This document shows positions 1 to 5,010 of a DNA stretch of 5,010 bases, one piece after another. Within the stretch, counting starts at the first letter, position 1. Every line of letters begins with the position of its first letter. The notes beneath the pieces are model-generated. The model ran no database searches, was not told the DNA's origin, and worked only from the letters and a program-made list of their open reading frames with translations. The DNA is from Candidatus Sumerlaeota bacterium (GTDB taxonomy: Bacteria > Sumerlaeota > T1SED10-198M), in contig PWGE01000083.1 in NCBI GenBank assembly GCA_003554345.1, positions 1 through 5,010 of the forward strand, given 5' to 3'. The position numbers were made by a program, and so were the translations under genes.

Positions 1-42
1 AAGAGTAGTGGTTTTTTTCTCTCTTTGATAGAACACACTCAT
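1..42 (-). CDS. N-terminal fragment of the gene following the GldG-like gene (possibly DUF4340-type)
   Basis: The ATG at 42-40 overlaps the TGA stop of the GldG-like gene in an ATGA arrangement. The frame stays open to the left edge, giving MSVFYQREKKTTTL (14 codons). An AAGGG stretch (minus strand of 53-57) lies 10 nt upstream and could serve as ribosome binding site. The visible residues are polar and basic, as often seen just before an N-terminal membrane helix, but the helix itself would lie outside the window. In many genomes the gene after a GldG-like gene encodes a DUF4340 periplasmic protein with one N-terminal membrane anchor. That identity is inferred from gene order, not from these 14 residues. 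The gene is cut by the window edge, not broken. Confidence 0.6.
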   Translation of the reverse strand, partial: MSVFYQREKKTTTL

Positions 43-1388
43 TGTCGCTTATCCCTTACCACGTTCAGGACCAGTCCAGCCAGAATAAGACCGGTAACCA
101 GCACCGGTATATAGAGTATACGGCGCCTGGTAACAGCATCCCAGCTCATTGTTTTAATCCGGTATGTTCCAGGCATATGGTCTATTGCCTTAATCTGGGG
201 AGCAAAATACCGAATCATAGACTGTACCAAATCGTGGTTGTTTTTCTCAAATATCATTCGATTTGTCATCCAGTCACTATCTGCAAAAACCAATGCCCGG
301 TTCATTTCCTCTTCTATTGCATACGCAGGATATAAAGGTCCTTCAATATCATTATCGGGGTCAAAACCAACTTCTCCTTCCCGCAGTTTATCCATATCAC
401 GCTGGAGCCAGGTGTTTTCCCCGGTTTGAAAAAGAGGTATACGTTCTGCTGTATGTTCTCTCGTTTCCATAAAAGCAGACGTCTGACGTAACAATATCTC
501 TCCATGTTCCCGAAAATGTAATTGAAAAAAGGGATGGATAATATCAGTGATCTCGCTTTTAAGGGGATCCCGGTCAAGAAAAGCATCCATCGGTGCATGC
601 TGTATCACAATACCCTCCACCATCTGCAAACCCCATTTCTGTTCTACAAACCAGGGCAACATGGTATCACGTGGCGCCTTGAGTTCAGGATCCATGGAGA
701 GAATTAAATTGCCACCGTGTCTCCAGTACATTTCAAGATATTCCAGATCCGCTGAATCGATATCCTGCATGGGAGATACCAGCATTGCCAGAAAATAAGA
801 GTCATCAAGGAGATCCTCAAAAGTAATCTCCTCTACTACAAAACCGTTATTTTCCAGAACCGTTCGAAAAGCCTGAAGGGTAAATTGAGGATGCTCTTCT
901 TCACTAAGCGGCATCTCTTCATAACCCGTTAAGTACCCCACCTTCAATTCTTCCTGGTTGCAAAAGAGATAAAATTGACGTAAAAAATGTTCCCTGTCCA
1001 TACCGGTAATTACTTTGTGGCGATCACCTTCAACAAGAAGAAAGGAATCTTCCTGCATGGGTCCGCGAAAATCCTCCACGTGGTCGGCTATATCTGCAGG
1101 GCGTCCATGCTTCAAAGTAATACGAGGATTTAACCTGGCCAGCTCATCAAGAAAGTTCCGAAAATTCTGCTCCTGGGGAGAACGACCGGCCAAAAGGGAA
1201 AAGATGGTTAATTCCCGGGGATATTCTTCGATAAACTCCTCCAGAGCAGGAGTAAAAGAATACATCTTTTCTTCGGTAAGGTCCAGATTGATGGGAAAAT
1301 AAATCATGAAAAAGACGTACACCATGACACCTATGGCTAAGAGGAGTATTACCTGGAATTTAAAATGACGTTGAATTTTTCTTTTCAT
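39..1388 (-). CDS. GldG-like auxiliary subunit of an ABC-2 type transporter
   Basis: This is a 449-residue protein of the GldG / 'ABC-type uncharacterized transport system' family. Residues about 12-32 form an N-terminal membrane helix, followed by LDLTEEKMYSFT (34-45), which matches the family hallmark LDLTxEKxYxLS. The central domain should lie outside the cytoplasmic membrane. It contains a KVGYLTGYEE segment and a later YWRHGGNLILSMDPE segment, which match the 'vgfltGHGE ... GGxLLxxxDP' pattern of the GATase-like GldG domain. A second helix (about 424-444) ends in the basic tail RDKRQ, giving an anchored-at-both-ends topology. The length is at the short end for the family (F. johnsoniae GldG is about 560 residues). 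The ATG overlaps the permease stop in ATGA, so translational coupling probably sets the start; no strong Shine-Dalgarno site is seen. In Bacteroidota GldG works with GldA and GldF in gliding; outside that phylum the substrate is unknown. The family call is firm, the function is not. Confidence 0.88.
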   Translation of the reverse strand: MKRKIQRHFKFQVILLLAIGVMVYVFFMIYFPINLDLTEEKMYSFTPALEEFIEEYPRELTIFSLLAGRSPQEQNFRNFLDELARLNPRITLKHGRPADIADHVEDFRGPMQEDSFLLVEGDRHKVITGMDREHFLRQFYLFCNQEELKVGYLTGYEEMPLSEEEHPQFTLQAFRTVLENNGFVVEEITFEDLLDDSYFLAMLVSPMQDIDSADLEYLEMYWRHGGNLILSMDPELKAPRDTMLPWFVEQKWGLQMVEGIVIQHAPMDAFLDRDPLKSEITDIIHPFFQLHFREHGEILLRQTSAFMETREHTAERIPLFQTGENTWLQRDMDKLREGEVGFDPDNDIEGPLYPAYAIEEEMNRALVFADSDWMTNRMIFEKNNHDLVQSMIRYFAPQIKAIDHMPGTYRIKTMSWDAVTRRRILYIPVLVTGLILAGLVLNVVRDKRQ

Positions 1389-2173
1389 AGTTGCTGTTTT
1401 CTCAGAGATTTTAAAGCAGCAAAATTTATCACAACAATAAGACAGCCAAAATAAATGACATCACCTATTCTAAATAACCCTTCCAGCGCTTTTTCTAAGC
1501 GGTAACTAAAAGAGAGCTCCTGAAAAAAAGCCGGCAAAATGCCACCTTGATTTTCAAGGGGAACGTGTATCAACCAGAAGAAAATCAAAATCACATAGGT
1601 CATAACCAGCCCTTTTAATAGCGAATCCATTCTGTAAAAACTATACGTGCTCAGCCCTAAAATCAGTATTAAAAAAACAGAAACAAGAAGATATGTGAAA
1701 CCAAAGTAAGAAAAATTGAGCGGCTCTTCAATGACACTTTGAACAGTGGCATACTGAAGCCCAACCGAACTTCCCAGAAAGAGAATCACCAGAAAAACCT
1801 GTAGCAGCACCTTACCCACAAGGTACTGGTTATCACTGATTTTATAACTGTTAAAATATTTGCGCCACTGTTGCTTCTTTTCTTCCGAAAGTAAGCTCAA
1901 AAAAAGATAAGGAAGAAAAATAAGTAACAGAAAAAAATTAAAGGAGAGTATTTCCTGAATAAGGGAAGTATCGGCGTTGAACTGCCAGTAATTTTGTATG
2001 GTTATCCGGGTTTCGCCCCTTTGAGCGCTTCTCATGGCAAACTCATAGCTCATCCAGGCAAAATAATACCAGGATAAAACACTGAACAGAAAAAACGTCA
2101 CCATAAGATTTTTAGAAGACCACAGTTCTGCAAGGTCCTTACGTAAGAGAATCAGTGTTTTTTTCATCATCAT
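1385..2173 (-). CDS. ABC-2 type transporter permease (GldF-like)
   Basis: This 262-residue membrane protein has about six hydrophobic segments, near residues 22-45, 74-95, 118-140, 154-178, 184-205 and 235-255. This is the usual layout of an ABC-2 type permease. The loop after helix 2 (SEEKKQQWRKYFNSYKISD, then the VGK at 119-121 starting helix 3) resembles the cytoplasmic coupling segment of GldF/NosY-type permeases, where an E-rich/basic stretch is followed by a hydrophobic helix starting near a GK pair. It should form the membrane channel with the ATPase encoded just upstream and the GldG-like protein downstream. The start is ambiguous because three ATG codons stand in tandem (2173, 2170, 2167), all inside the last codons of the ATPase gene (35-nt overlap from the first). 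No Shine-Dalgarno site precedes them; the upstream sequence is A-rich. Coupled translation is therefore likely. The transported substrate cannot be told from sequence. Confidence 0.87.
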   Translation of the reverse strand: MMMKKTLILLRKDLAELWSSKNLMVTFFLFSVLSWYYFAWMSYEFAMRSAQRGETRITIQNYWQFNADTSLIQEILSFNFFLLLIFLPYLFLSLLSEEKKQQWRKYFNSYKISDNQYLVGKVLLQVFLVILFLGSSVGLQYATVQSVIEEPLNFSYFGFTYLLVSVFLILILGLSTYSFYRMDSLLKGLVMTYVILIFFWLIHVPLENQGGILPAFFQELSFSYRLEKALEGLFRIGDVIYFGCLIVVINFAALKSLRKQQL

Positions 2174-3041
2174 TTTTTTTCATTTTGTTCTGTAAACTGG
2201 TCAATCCACTGTCAATTTTTTCAACAGTGAGACCTATCGACTCAAATTCTTTCACCACATCCGCTACTGGCTGGGGAGTACGCAAACGGAGAGTGCAATA
2301 ACCGGAAGAGATCTTTTTGTGCGATACCACTTCGCAGGTTAACTGGTCTATACGTTCCATCTCCCCACTTACTTCCACCACGTATTCGCGCACCCTGGAA
2401 TATAACGACTCTTTCTGACCTGAAAAAGTAATCTGACCATTGCTGATTATCAAAAAATAATCGGCACTTTGCAGGGATTCTTCCAGAGAATGAGAGCTGA
2501 TTATCACCAGACAATCATCACGCACCCTGTCTAAAAAGTGAAAAAAACGCTCTCTTTGTGACGGATCCAGTCCATTTGTCGGCTCATCCAGAATCACTAT
2601 TCTTTTATCCCCCAGAAAAGCCTGCATAATTCCTATTCTCTGACGATATCCTTTACTCAGTTTTTTTATTGGTTTCTTTTTGACAGGATCCAGGTTAAAA
2701 CAATCATAAAGTGGCAGGAGGGAAGAGTAAGGGACCTGTAACAGAGAAGTTAAGTGTTTGAAATACCTTTCCGGTGAGTAATGGCGTGGAGGATTATATT
2801 CTTCCGGTAAATAACCAAATTCAAGATCGGTTAATTGTTCTTCTAAAAAATCCTTCCCTTCCCATTGCACTTCGCCCCGGTCGGGATATTTATTACCGGT
2901 TATGATTTCAATGAGCGTGGTTTTTCCTGATCCATTATTACCCAGTAAAGCCACCACCCCTTTTTCAGGAGCCTGAAAGTTTACTCCATTCAGGGCTTTA
3001 TAATTTCTGTAATAGTACGAGAGATCTTTTACTTCAAACAT
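2139..3041 (-). CDS. ABC transporter ATP-binding protein (GldA / ABC-2 exporter type)
   Basis: This 300-residue nucleotide-binding subunit has all core motifs in order: Walker A GNNGSGKT (34-41), a Q-loop region GYLPEE (75-80) with Glu where Gln is often found, ABC signature LSKGYRQR (128-135), Walker B IVILDEP (148-154, with D152 and catalytic E153), D-loop NGLD (156-159) and switch His H184 in ISSHS. The first ~210 residues are the ATPase domain. Residues ~215-285 form a C-terminal extension of the kind seen in CcmA/NatA-type exporter ATPases. The tail is Lys/Asn/Asp-rich because its codons double as the permease start region. The ATG overlaps the last 8 nt of the cupin gene (ATGTTTGA), and no Shine-Dalgarno site is visible (an A-rich stretch precedes it). 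It should sit on the cytoplasmic face and power the GldF-like permease. The class is certain; the cargo is unknown. Confidence 0.95.
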   Translation of the reverse strand: MFEVKDLSYYYRNYKALNGVNFQAPEKGVVALLGNNGSGKTTLIEIITGNKYPDRGEVQWEGKDFLEEQLTDLEFGYLPEEYNPPRHYSPERYFKHLTSLLQVPYSSLLPLYDCFNLDPVKKKPIKKLSKGYRQRIGIMQAFLGDKRIVILDEPTNGLDPSQRERFFHFLDRVRDDCLVIISSHSLEESLQSADYFLIISNGQITFSGQKESLYSRVREYVVEVSGEMERIDQLTCEVVSHKKISSGYCTLRLRTPQPVADVVKEFESIGLTVEKIDSGLTSLQNKMKKNDDEKNTDSLT

Positions 3042-3474
3042 TATTGTTTTTCGAAATTAAGTTTTTTAAATGCTGAGGGGAAATATCCGAACGAAAGGTA
3101 TCCGTTGCAATATCACCACGGGAGTCTGAGAATGATGCTCCCACAAAAGGTTCTTTGCCACAATTATAAAGACAATGATTCACCGTAGCGGGGACAATTG
3201 CACAGGAAGGTTCCTCATATTCAAAGATATGACTCTCAATAATTTTCCCTGCTGCCGGATCAAAGGTGGCTAACAATGCCTTTCCCCTGAAAGATAAAAT
3301 GTACTCATTACGACCACTGTGCCGGTGATTTCCCCGCATACATTCTGGTTCAATGGTATAAACATGAAAATGATACGGGGTAATCCCCTCTAATTCTGAC
3401 GCTTCAAACGGAGAAAAAAGATAGCCGCGTGGATCTTTATGAAGAGAAAAAGAAAAGGATTGGATACTTTTCAT
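3034..3474 (-). CDS. Small metal-binding cupin protein, RmlC-like/CapF C-terminal type
   Basis: This protein of about 146 residues is a single cupin domain. Cupin motif 1 is visible as RGNHRHSGRNEY (47-58), giving metal ligands H50, H52 and E57. Motif 2 is PATVNHCLYN (95-104), giving ligand H100 and the closing N104. The N-terminal DPRGYLF (14-20) and the RGNHRH/NE signature resemble stand-alone sugar-nucleotide cupins and the C-terminal cupin domain of CapF-type enzymes, which act on nucleotide-activated sugars in polysaccharide synthesis. The reductase domain of CapF is absent. A sugar epimerase/isomerase or a sugar-binding role is therefore an inference. The ATG at 3474 is chosen; a GTG directly upstream (3477) would add one residue. 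Neither start has a clear Shine-Dalgarno site. The gene ends inside the ATPase start (8-nt overlap), so it appears to be the first gene of the ABC operon, an unusual partner for a GldFG-like system. Confidence 0.85.
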   Translation of the reverse strand: MKSIQSFSFSLHKDPRGYLFSPFEASELEGITPYHFHVYTIEPECMRGNHRHSGRNEYILSFRGKALLATFDPAAGKIIESHIFEYEEPSCAIVPATVNHCLYNCGKEPFVGASFSDSRGDIATDTFRSDISPQHLKNLISKNNNV

Positions 3475-3491
3475 CACTATTTATGACAGAC

Positions 3492-3500
3492 ATTTTACCA
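3492..3500 (-). promoter_or_regulatory. Possible extended -10 promoter element for the cupin/ABC operon
   Basis: The minus strand reads TGGTAAAAT, an extended -10 (TGn) followed by TAAAAT, which matches TATAAT at five of six positions. No good -35 lies 16-18 bp upstream. The hexamer ends 17 nt before the ATG, so a transcript would have a leader of only about 10 nt. That would fit the missing Shine-Dalgarno site. This is a pattern match only. Confidence 0.3.
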
Positions 3501-3508
3501 GATTAATC

Positions 3509-3536
3509 CCGTTTTTCCATAGCAATAACCGTTTTT
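3509..3536. repeat. Short direct repeat CCGTTTTT, period 20 bp
   Basis: CCGTTTTT occurs at 3509-3516 and 3529-3536, offset by 20 bp (about two helical turns). It lies just upstream of the possible -10 element of the cupin operon. It could be a paired protein-binding site or simply part of the A/T-tract background. Confidence 0.35.
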
Positions 3537-3680
3537 TTCAATATCAGGGGTATAAAAACAGATTTTCTTTCCTCTATCACAGATACTCATTCAAACATCT
3601 GTTTCTGCAGAACTCGTGCACCTTTTTTCCCGGAAAACCAGCTTTCAACCACTTTTTTATGGTTTATATATCAAGGCACT

Positions 3681-3693
3681 AAAAAGACTTTTT
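3681..3693. repeat. 13-bp palindrome AAAAAGACTTTTT
   Basis: Six bases each side of a central A are perfectly complementary (AAAAAG / CTTTTT). The gap is too short for an RNA hairpin, so a DNA-binding site is the more sensible reading. It overlaps the left arm of inverted repeat 1 and ends four bases before a possible -35 hexamer (3697-3702). Confidence 0.35.
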
Positions 3694-3696
3694 CTC

Positions 3697-3726
3697 TTGC
3701 AAAATTCACTTTCCGGCAATTACATT
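3697..3726 (+). promoter_or_regulatory. Weak candidate promoter for the glycosyltransferase operon
   Basis: TTGCAA (3697-3702, four of six matches to TTGACA) is followed after 17-18 bp by TTACAT or TACATT (3720-3726), a poor to moderate -10. It would give a leader of about 120 nt before the ATG at 3853. A better -10-like hexamer, TATAGT at 3768-3773, has no matching -35, so the real start site is open. Confidence 0.2.
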
Positions 3727-3778
3727 CTCTGAATTTTAGTGCTCGAAATCATCCCTGTGCTTTTATTTATAGTGAATT
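3703..3778. repeat. Inverted repeat 2 (8 bp, perfect), interlocked with inverted repeat 1
   Basis: AATTCACT at 3703-3710 and AGTGAATT at 3771-3778 are exact reverse complements 60 nt apart. Its left arm lies inside the loop of inverted repeat 1 and its right arm lies beyond it, so the order is L1-L2-R1-R2. Both repeats share a CACT/AGTG core (3677, 3707, 3738, 3771). In RNA the two stems could only coexist as a pseudoknot; otherwise they compete. Confidence 0.45.
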
Positions 3779-3834
3779 ATGGTTAAATACCTTTTCTTTC
3801 TACAGTCAAAATACTACAGACCAGGTTCACCAAA

Positions 3835-3843
3835 AAGGAAGAG
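3835..3843 (+). promoter_or_regulatory. Ribosome binding site of the GT4 gene
   Basis: AAGGAAGAG ends 9 nt before the ATG at 3853 and is a purine-rich Shine-Dalgarno match (AAGGA core). It supports the chosen start and contrasts with the minus-strand genes, most of which lack such a site. Confidence 0.75.
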
Positions 3844-3852
3844 TTAAAGACA

Positions 3853-4953
3853 ATGAGAATTTTACATTGTATAGCACTGGGTGGTAGAGGCGGAACCGGT
3901 CACACCGCGTTTCGATTGGTCCAGCTCTTAAACGAGCATGGTCACTATGCCAAAATTGCTCTGTGGGAAAACTCCGTCCTGCACCAACGGGCAAAGGAAA
4001 AAAATATTCCCTATACAGGGGATATCAAAATGCGCCCCAAATTCACTCCCATGAGTTTTATCAGCGATGTTATAAAACTCAAACGACTGATCGAAGAAGA
4101 AAGTATTGAAATTGTCCATACCTATCGCACACCGGACTACTGGCGAGCAGCCGTTGCCATTCAGTTATGTCGTAAACGCCCCAAATTAGTACGCTCCCGG
4201 ACTATTGTGGTACCCATTCACGCCCATATATTCAATCGCTGGCTCCACAACCGGGCAACTGACCTGGTACTGGCAAAAGCCACTCTCATTCGTGACAACT
4301 ACCAGCGAGCAAAAAAATTTGACATGTCTCGTGTCAAACTCTTTTTAGACGGCGTTGACACACAAACCTATCATCCTGCCAACAAAAGCAACTTTTTGAG
4401 AAAAAAATATAATATTGACAAAAATACACTTCTTGTGGGAACTGTTGCCCGACTTTCAAAAATTAAGGGTTTTGACTACCTCTTACCCGCCATCCGTGCT
4501 TCCCAATCGTTACCTTTTCATTTTTTCATAATAGGATTTGGTAAGCTTCAGAAAGAGATAGAAGCGTATATCAACAAATATAACCTGAAAAATGTTACCA
4601 TAATCGGCAAAGTGCCTGATATTGAAAAATATATCGCTTCCCTGGATATTTATCTGCTCACTTCTATTGGCTCGGAAGGTTCAAGCCGAGCCACCCTTGA
4701 GGCAATGGCAAGTGGTCTGCCCGTTATAACTACCAATGTTGGGGTTCTTCCAGATATTGTCAGGCATGAAGAAAACGGCTTTCTCATACCCCCGCGTTCT
4801 TCCAGAGCTATAGTGCAGGCTCTCAATCAATTCCTTCAAAACAACGCGCTGGTTACCGCTATGGGAAAAAAGTCCCGCCAGATTGTTGAAGAAAATTTCA
4901 CGGAAAAGCAGGTCATAGAAAGACTGGAAAACATCTATAAGAGTCTGCTTTAA
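3853..4953 (+). CDS. GT4-family glycosyltransferase (GT-B fold)
   Basis: This complete 366-residue enzyme should transfer a sugar from a nucleotide donor to a growing glycan at the cytoplasmic side of the membrane. The N-terminal acceptor domain begins MRILHCIALGGRGGTGHTA, with the glycine-rich loop of GT-B enzymes at 10-19, and runs to about residue 170. The IVHTYRTPDYW segment (87-97) and the LDGVDTQTYHP linker (165-175) are typical of GT4. The C-terminal donor domain contains VARLSKIKGFDYLL (198-211), where an Arg and a Lys (R200, K205) normally bind donor phosphates. It also contains the E-x7-E motif as E275...E283 in SEGSSRATLEAMASGLP. No signal peptide or membrane helix is seen, and length is normal for the family. 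A good ribosome binding site supports the start. The stop is directly followed by the ATG of the next gene. The role is probably in lipopolysaccharide, capsule or another surface glycan; the sugar and linkage cannot be read from the sequence. Confidence 0.93.
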   Translation: MRILHCIALGGRGGTGHTAFRLVQLLNEHGHYAKIALWENSVLHQRAKEKNIPYTGDIKMRPKFTPMSFISDVIKLKRLIEEESIEIVHTYRTPDYWRAAVAIQLCRKRPKLVRSRTIVVPIHAHIFNRWLHNRATDLVLAKATLIRDNYQRAKKFDMSRVKLFLDGVDTQTYHPANKSNFLRKKYNIDKNTLLVGTVARLSKIKGFDYLLPAIRASQSLPFHFFIIGFGKLQKEIEAYINKYNLKNVTIIGKVPDIEKYIASLDIYLLTSIGSEGSSRATLEAMASGLPVITTNVGVLPDIVRHEENGFLIPPRSSRAIVQALNQFLQNNALVTAMGKKSRQIVEENFTEKQVIERLENIYKSLL

Positions 4954-5010
4954 ATGAATAAAAACATACTCTATCTGGTAAGTGGAAGGAAATGTACCGG
5001 GATAACCGCC
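4954..5010 (+). CDS. N-terminal fragment of a second, probable glycosyltransferase
   Basis: An ATG immediately follows the TAA of the GT4 gene (TAAATG, zero spacing) and the frame is open to the right edge. It gives MNKNILYLVSGRKCTGITA (19 codons). The start with a short hydrophobic strand (ILYLV) followed by a glycine-containing turn is typical of the first beta-alpha unit of GT-B glycosyltransferases. GRKCTGITA lines up with GRGGTGHTA of the upstream enzyme, suggesting a related family member. Only a weak purine stretch (AAGAG, 4939-4943) precedes it, so coupling to the upstream gene is likely. The gene is cut by the window edge; the product call rests on 19 residues and operon context. Confidence 0.6.
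   Translation, partial: MNKNILYLVSGRKCTGITA

Larger units (their letters stand above)
3676..3742. repeat. Inverted repeat 1 (9 bp, perfect) in the divergent intergenic region
   Basis: GCACTAAAA at 3676-3684 and TTTTAGTGC at 3734-3742 are exact reverse complements separated by 49 nt. The arms flank the best candidate promoter for the glycosyltransferase operon. They could be two halves of an operator or the base of a long stem in a leader RNA. A 9-bp match can arise by chance in a region this size, so the sequence is certain but a role is not. Confidence 0.5.
3478..3852. other. Divergent intergenic region, AT-rich, no gene seen
   Basis: About 375 bp separate the divergent cupin and glycosyltransferase genes. 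I see no credible coding frame, tRNA or intrinsic terminator. The + strand carries repeated T-tracts at 3512-3516, 3532-3538, 3563-3566, 3623-3628, 3653-3658 and 3689-3693. Several centre spacings are near 21 or 30 bp, roughly whole helical turns, so the DNA may be intrinsically bent. The right half (3676-3778) holds interlocking inverted repeats, and the left half holds a 20-bp-period direct repeat and an extended -10-like site. It should contain promoters for both operons. Confidence 0.8.

Noticed and set aside
42-335. Open frame on the + strand, 97 codons
   Set aside because: It lies entirely opposite the GldG-like gene, its product is low in recognisable features, and the minus-strand frame has clear family motifs.
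1015-1302. Open frame on the + strand, 95 codons, Ser/Arg-rich
   Set aside because: It is antisense to the N-terminal part of the GldG-like gene; Ser/Arg-rich composition is typical of a shadow frame.
2242-2514. Open frame on the minus strand, 90 codons
   Set aside because: It overlaps the ATPase C-terminal half in another frame; the ATPase frame carries the H-loop and other conserved residues there.
3475-3477. GTG as start of the cupin gene
   Set aside because: It directly precedes an ATG and neither has a better Shine-Dalgarno site; ATG is the more common choice and the difference is one residue.
3630-3650. Possible hairpin around GGAAAACCAGCTTTC
   Set aside because: Only about four base pairs can form and no T-run follows at the right distance, so it does not qualify as a terminator.
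3768-3773. TATAGT as the -10 of the glycosyltransferase promoter
   Set aside because: It matches TATAAT at five of six positions, but the sequence 17 bp upstream (GAAATC) is nothing like a -35 and there is no TGn extension; kept only as an alternative.
3928-4119. Open frame on the minus strand, 63 codons
   Set aside because: It is antisense to the glycosyltransferase N-terminal domain and shows no family motif or ribosome binding site.

Overview
The window looks like a piece of a Gram-negative bacterial chromosome of moderately low GC, densely packed with genes. It has two divergent operons, neither complete here. No mobile element, CRISPR array, tRNA or rRNA was seen. The phylum cannot be fixed. 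GldF/GldG-type proteins are best known from gliding Bacteroidota, but relatives occur in many phyla, and the + strand glycosyltransferase has an ordinary Shine-Dalgarno site, which argues mildly against Bacteroidota.

Minus-strand block (positions 3474 down to 1, running off the left edge). It holds, in transcription order, a small metal-binding cupin (RmlC-like fold), an ABC ATPase, a six-helix ABC-2 type permease, a GldG-like protein with one membrane helix at each end, and the first 14 codons of a further gene. Every junction overlaps (8, 35, 4 and 4 nt), so this is almost certainly one translationally coupled operon. ATPase, permease and GldG-like subunit form the classical set of a GldA/GldF/GldG-type ABC system. 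In other genomes the next gene is often a DUF4340 protein, which would fit the truncated gene at the left edge, though the visible part cannot prove it. A cupin of the sugar-nucleotide-modifying or CapF C-terminal type as first gene of such an operon is the odd element.

Divergent intergenic region (about 3475-3852). It is AT-rich and contains no convincing gene. It carries T-tracts, a 20-bp-period direct repeat and an extended -10-like site close to the cupin. Nearer the glycosyltransferase there are two interlocking perfect inverted repeats (9 bp and 8 bp) built around four CACT/AGTG cores. This is the most structured non-coding part of the window and a plausible shared regulatory region.

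Plus-strand block (3853 to the right edge). It holds a complete GT4-family (GT-B fold) glycosyltransferase, followed with no spacing by the start of a second gene whose N-terminus has a similar glycine-rich segment, probably a second glycosyltransferase. This points to a surface-polysaccharide or lipopolysaccharide locus. The cupin may act in the same sugar pathway from the opposite strand. A functional link between the GldFG-like ABC complex and the polysaccharide genes is inferred from position only.
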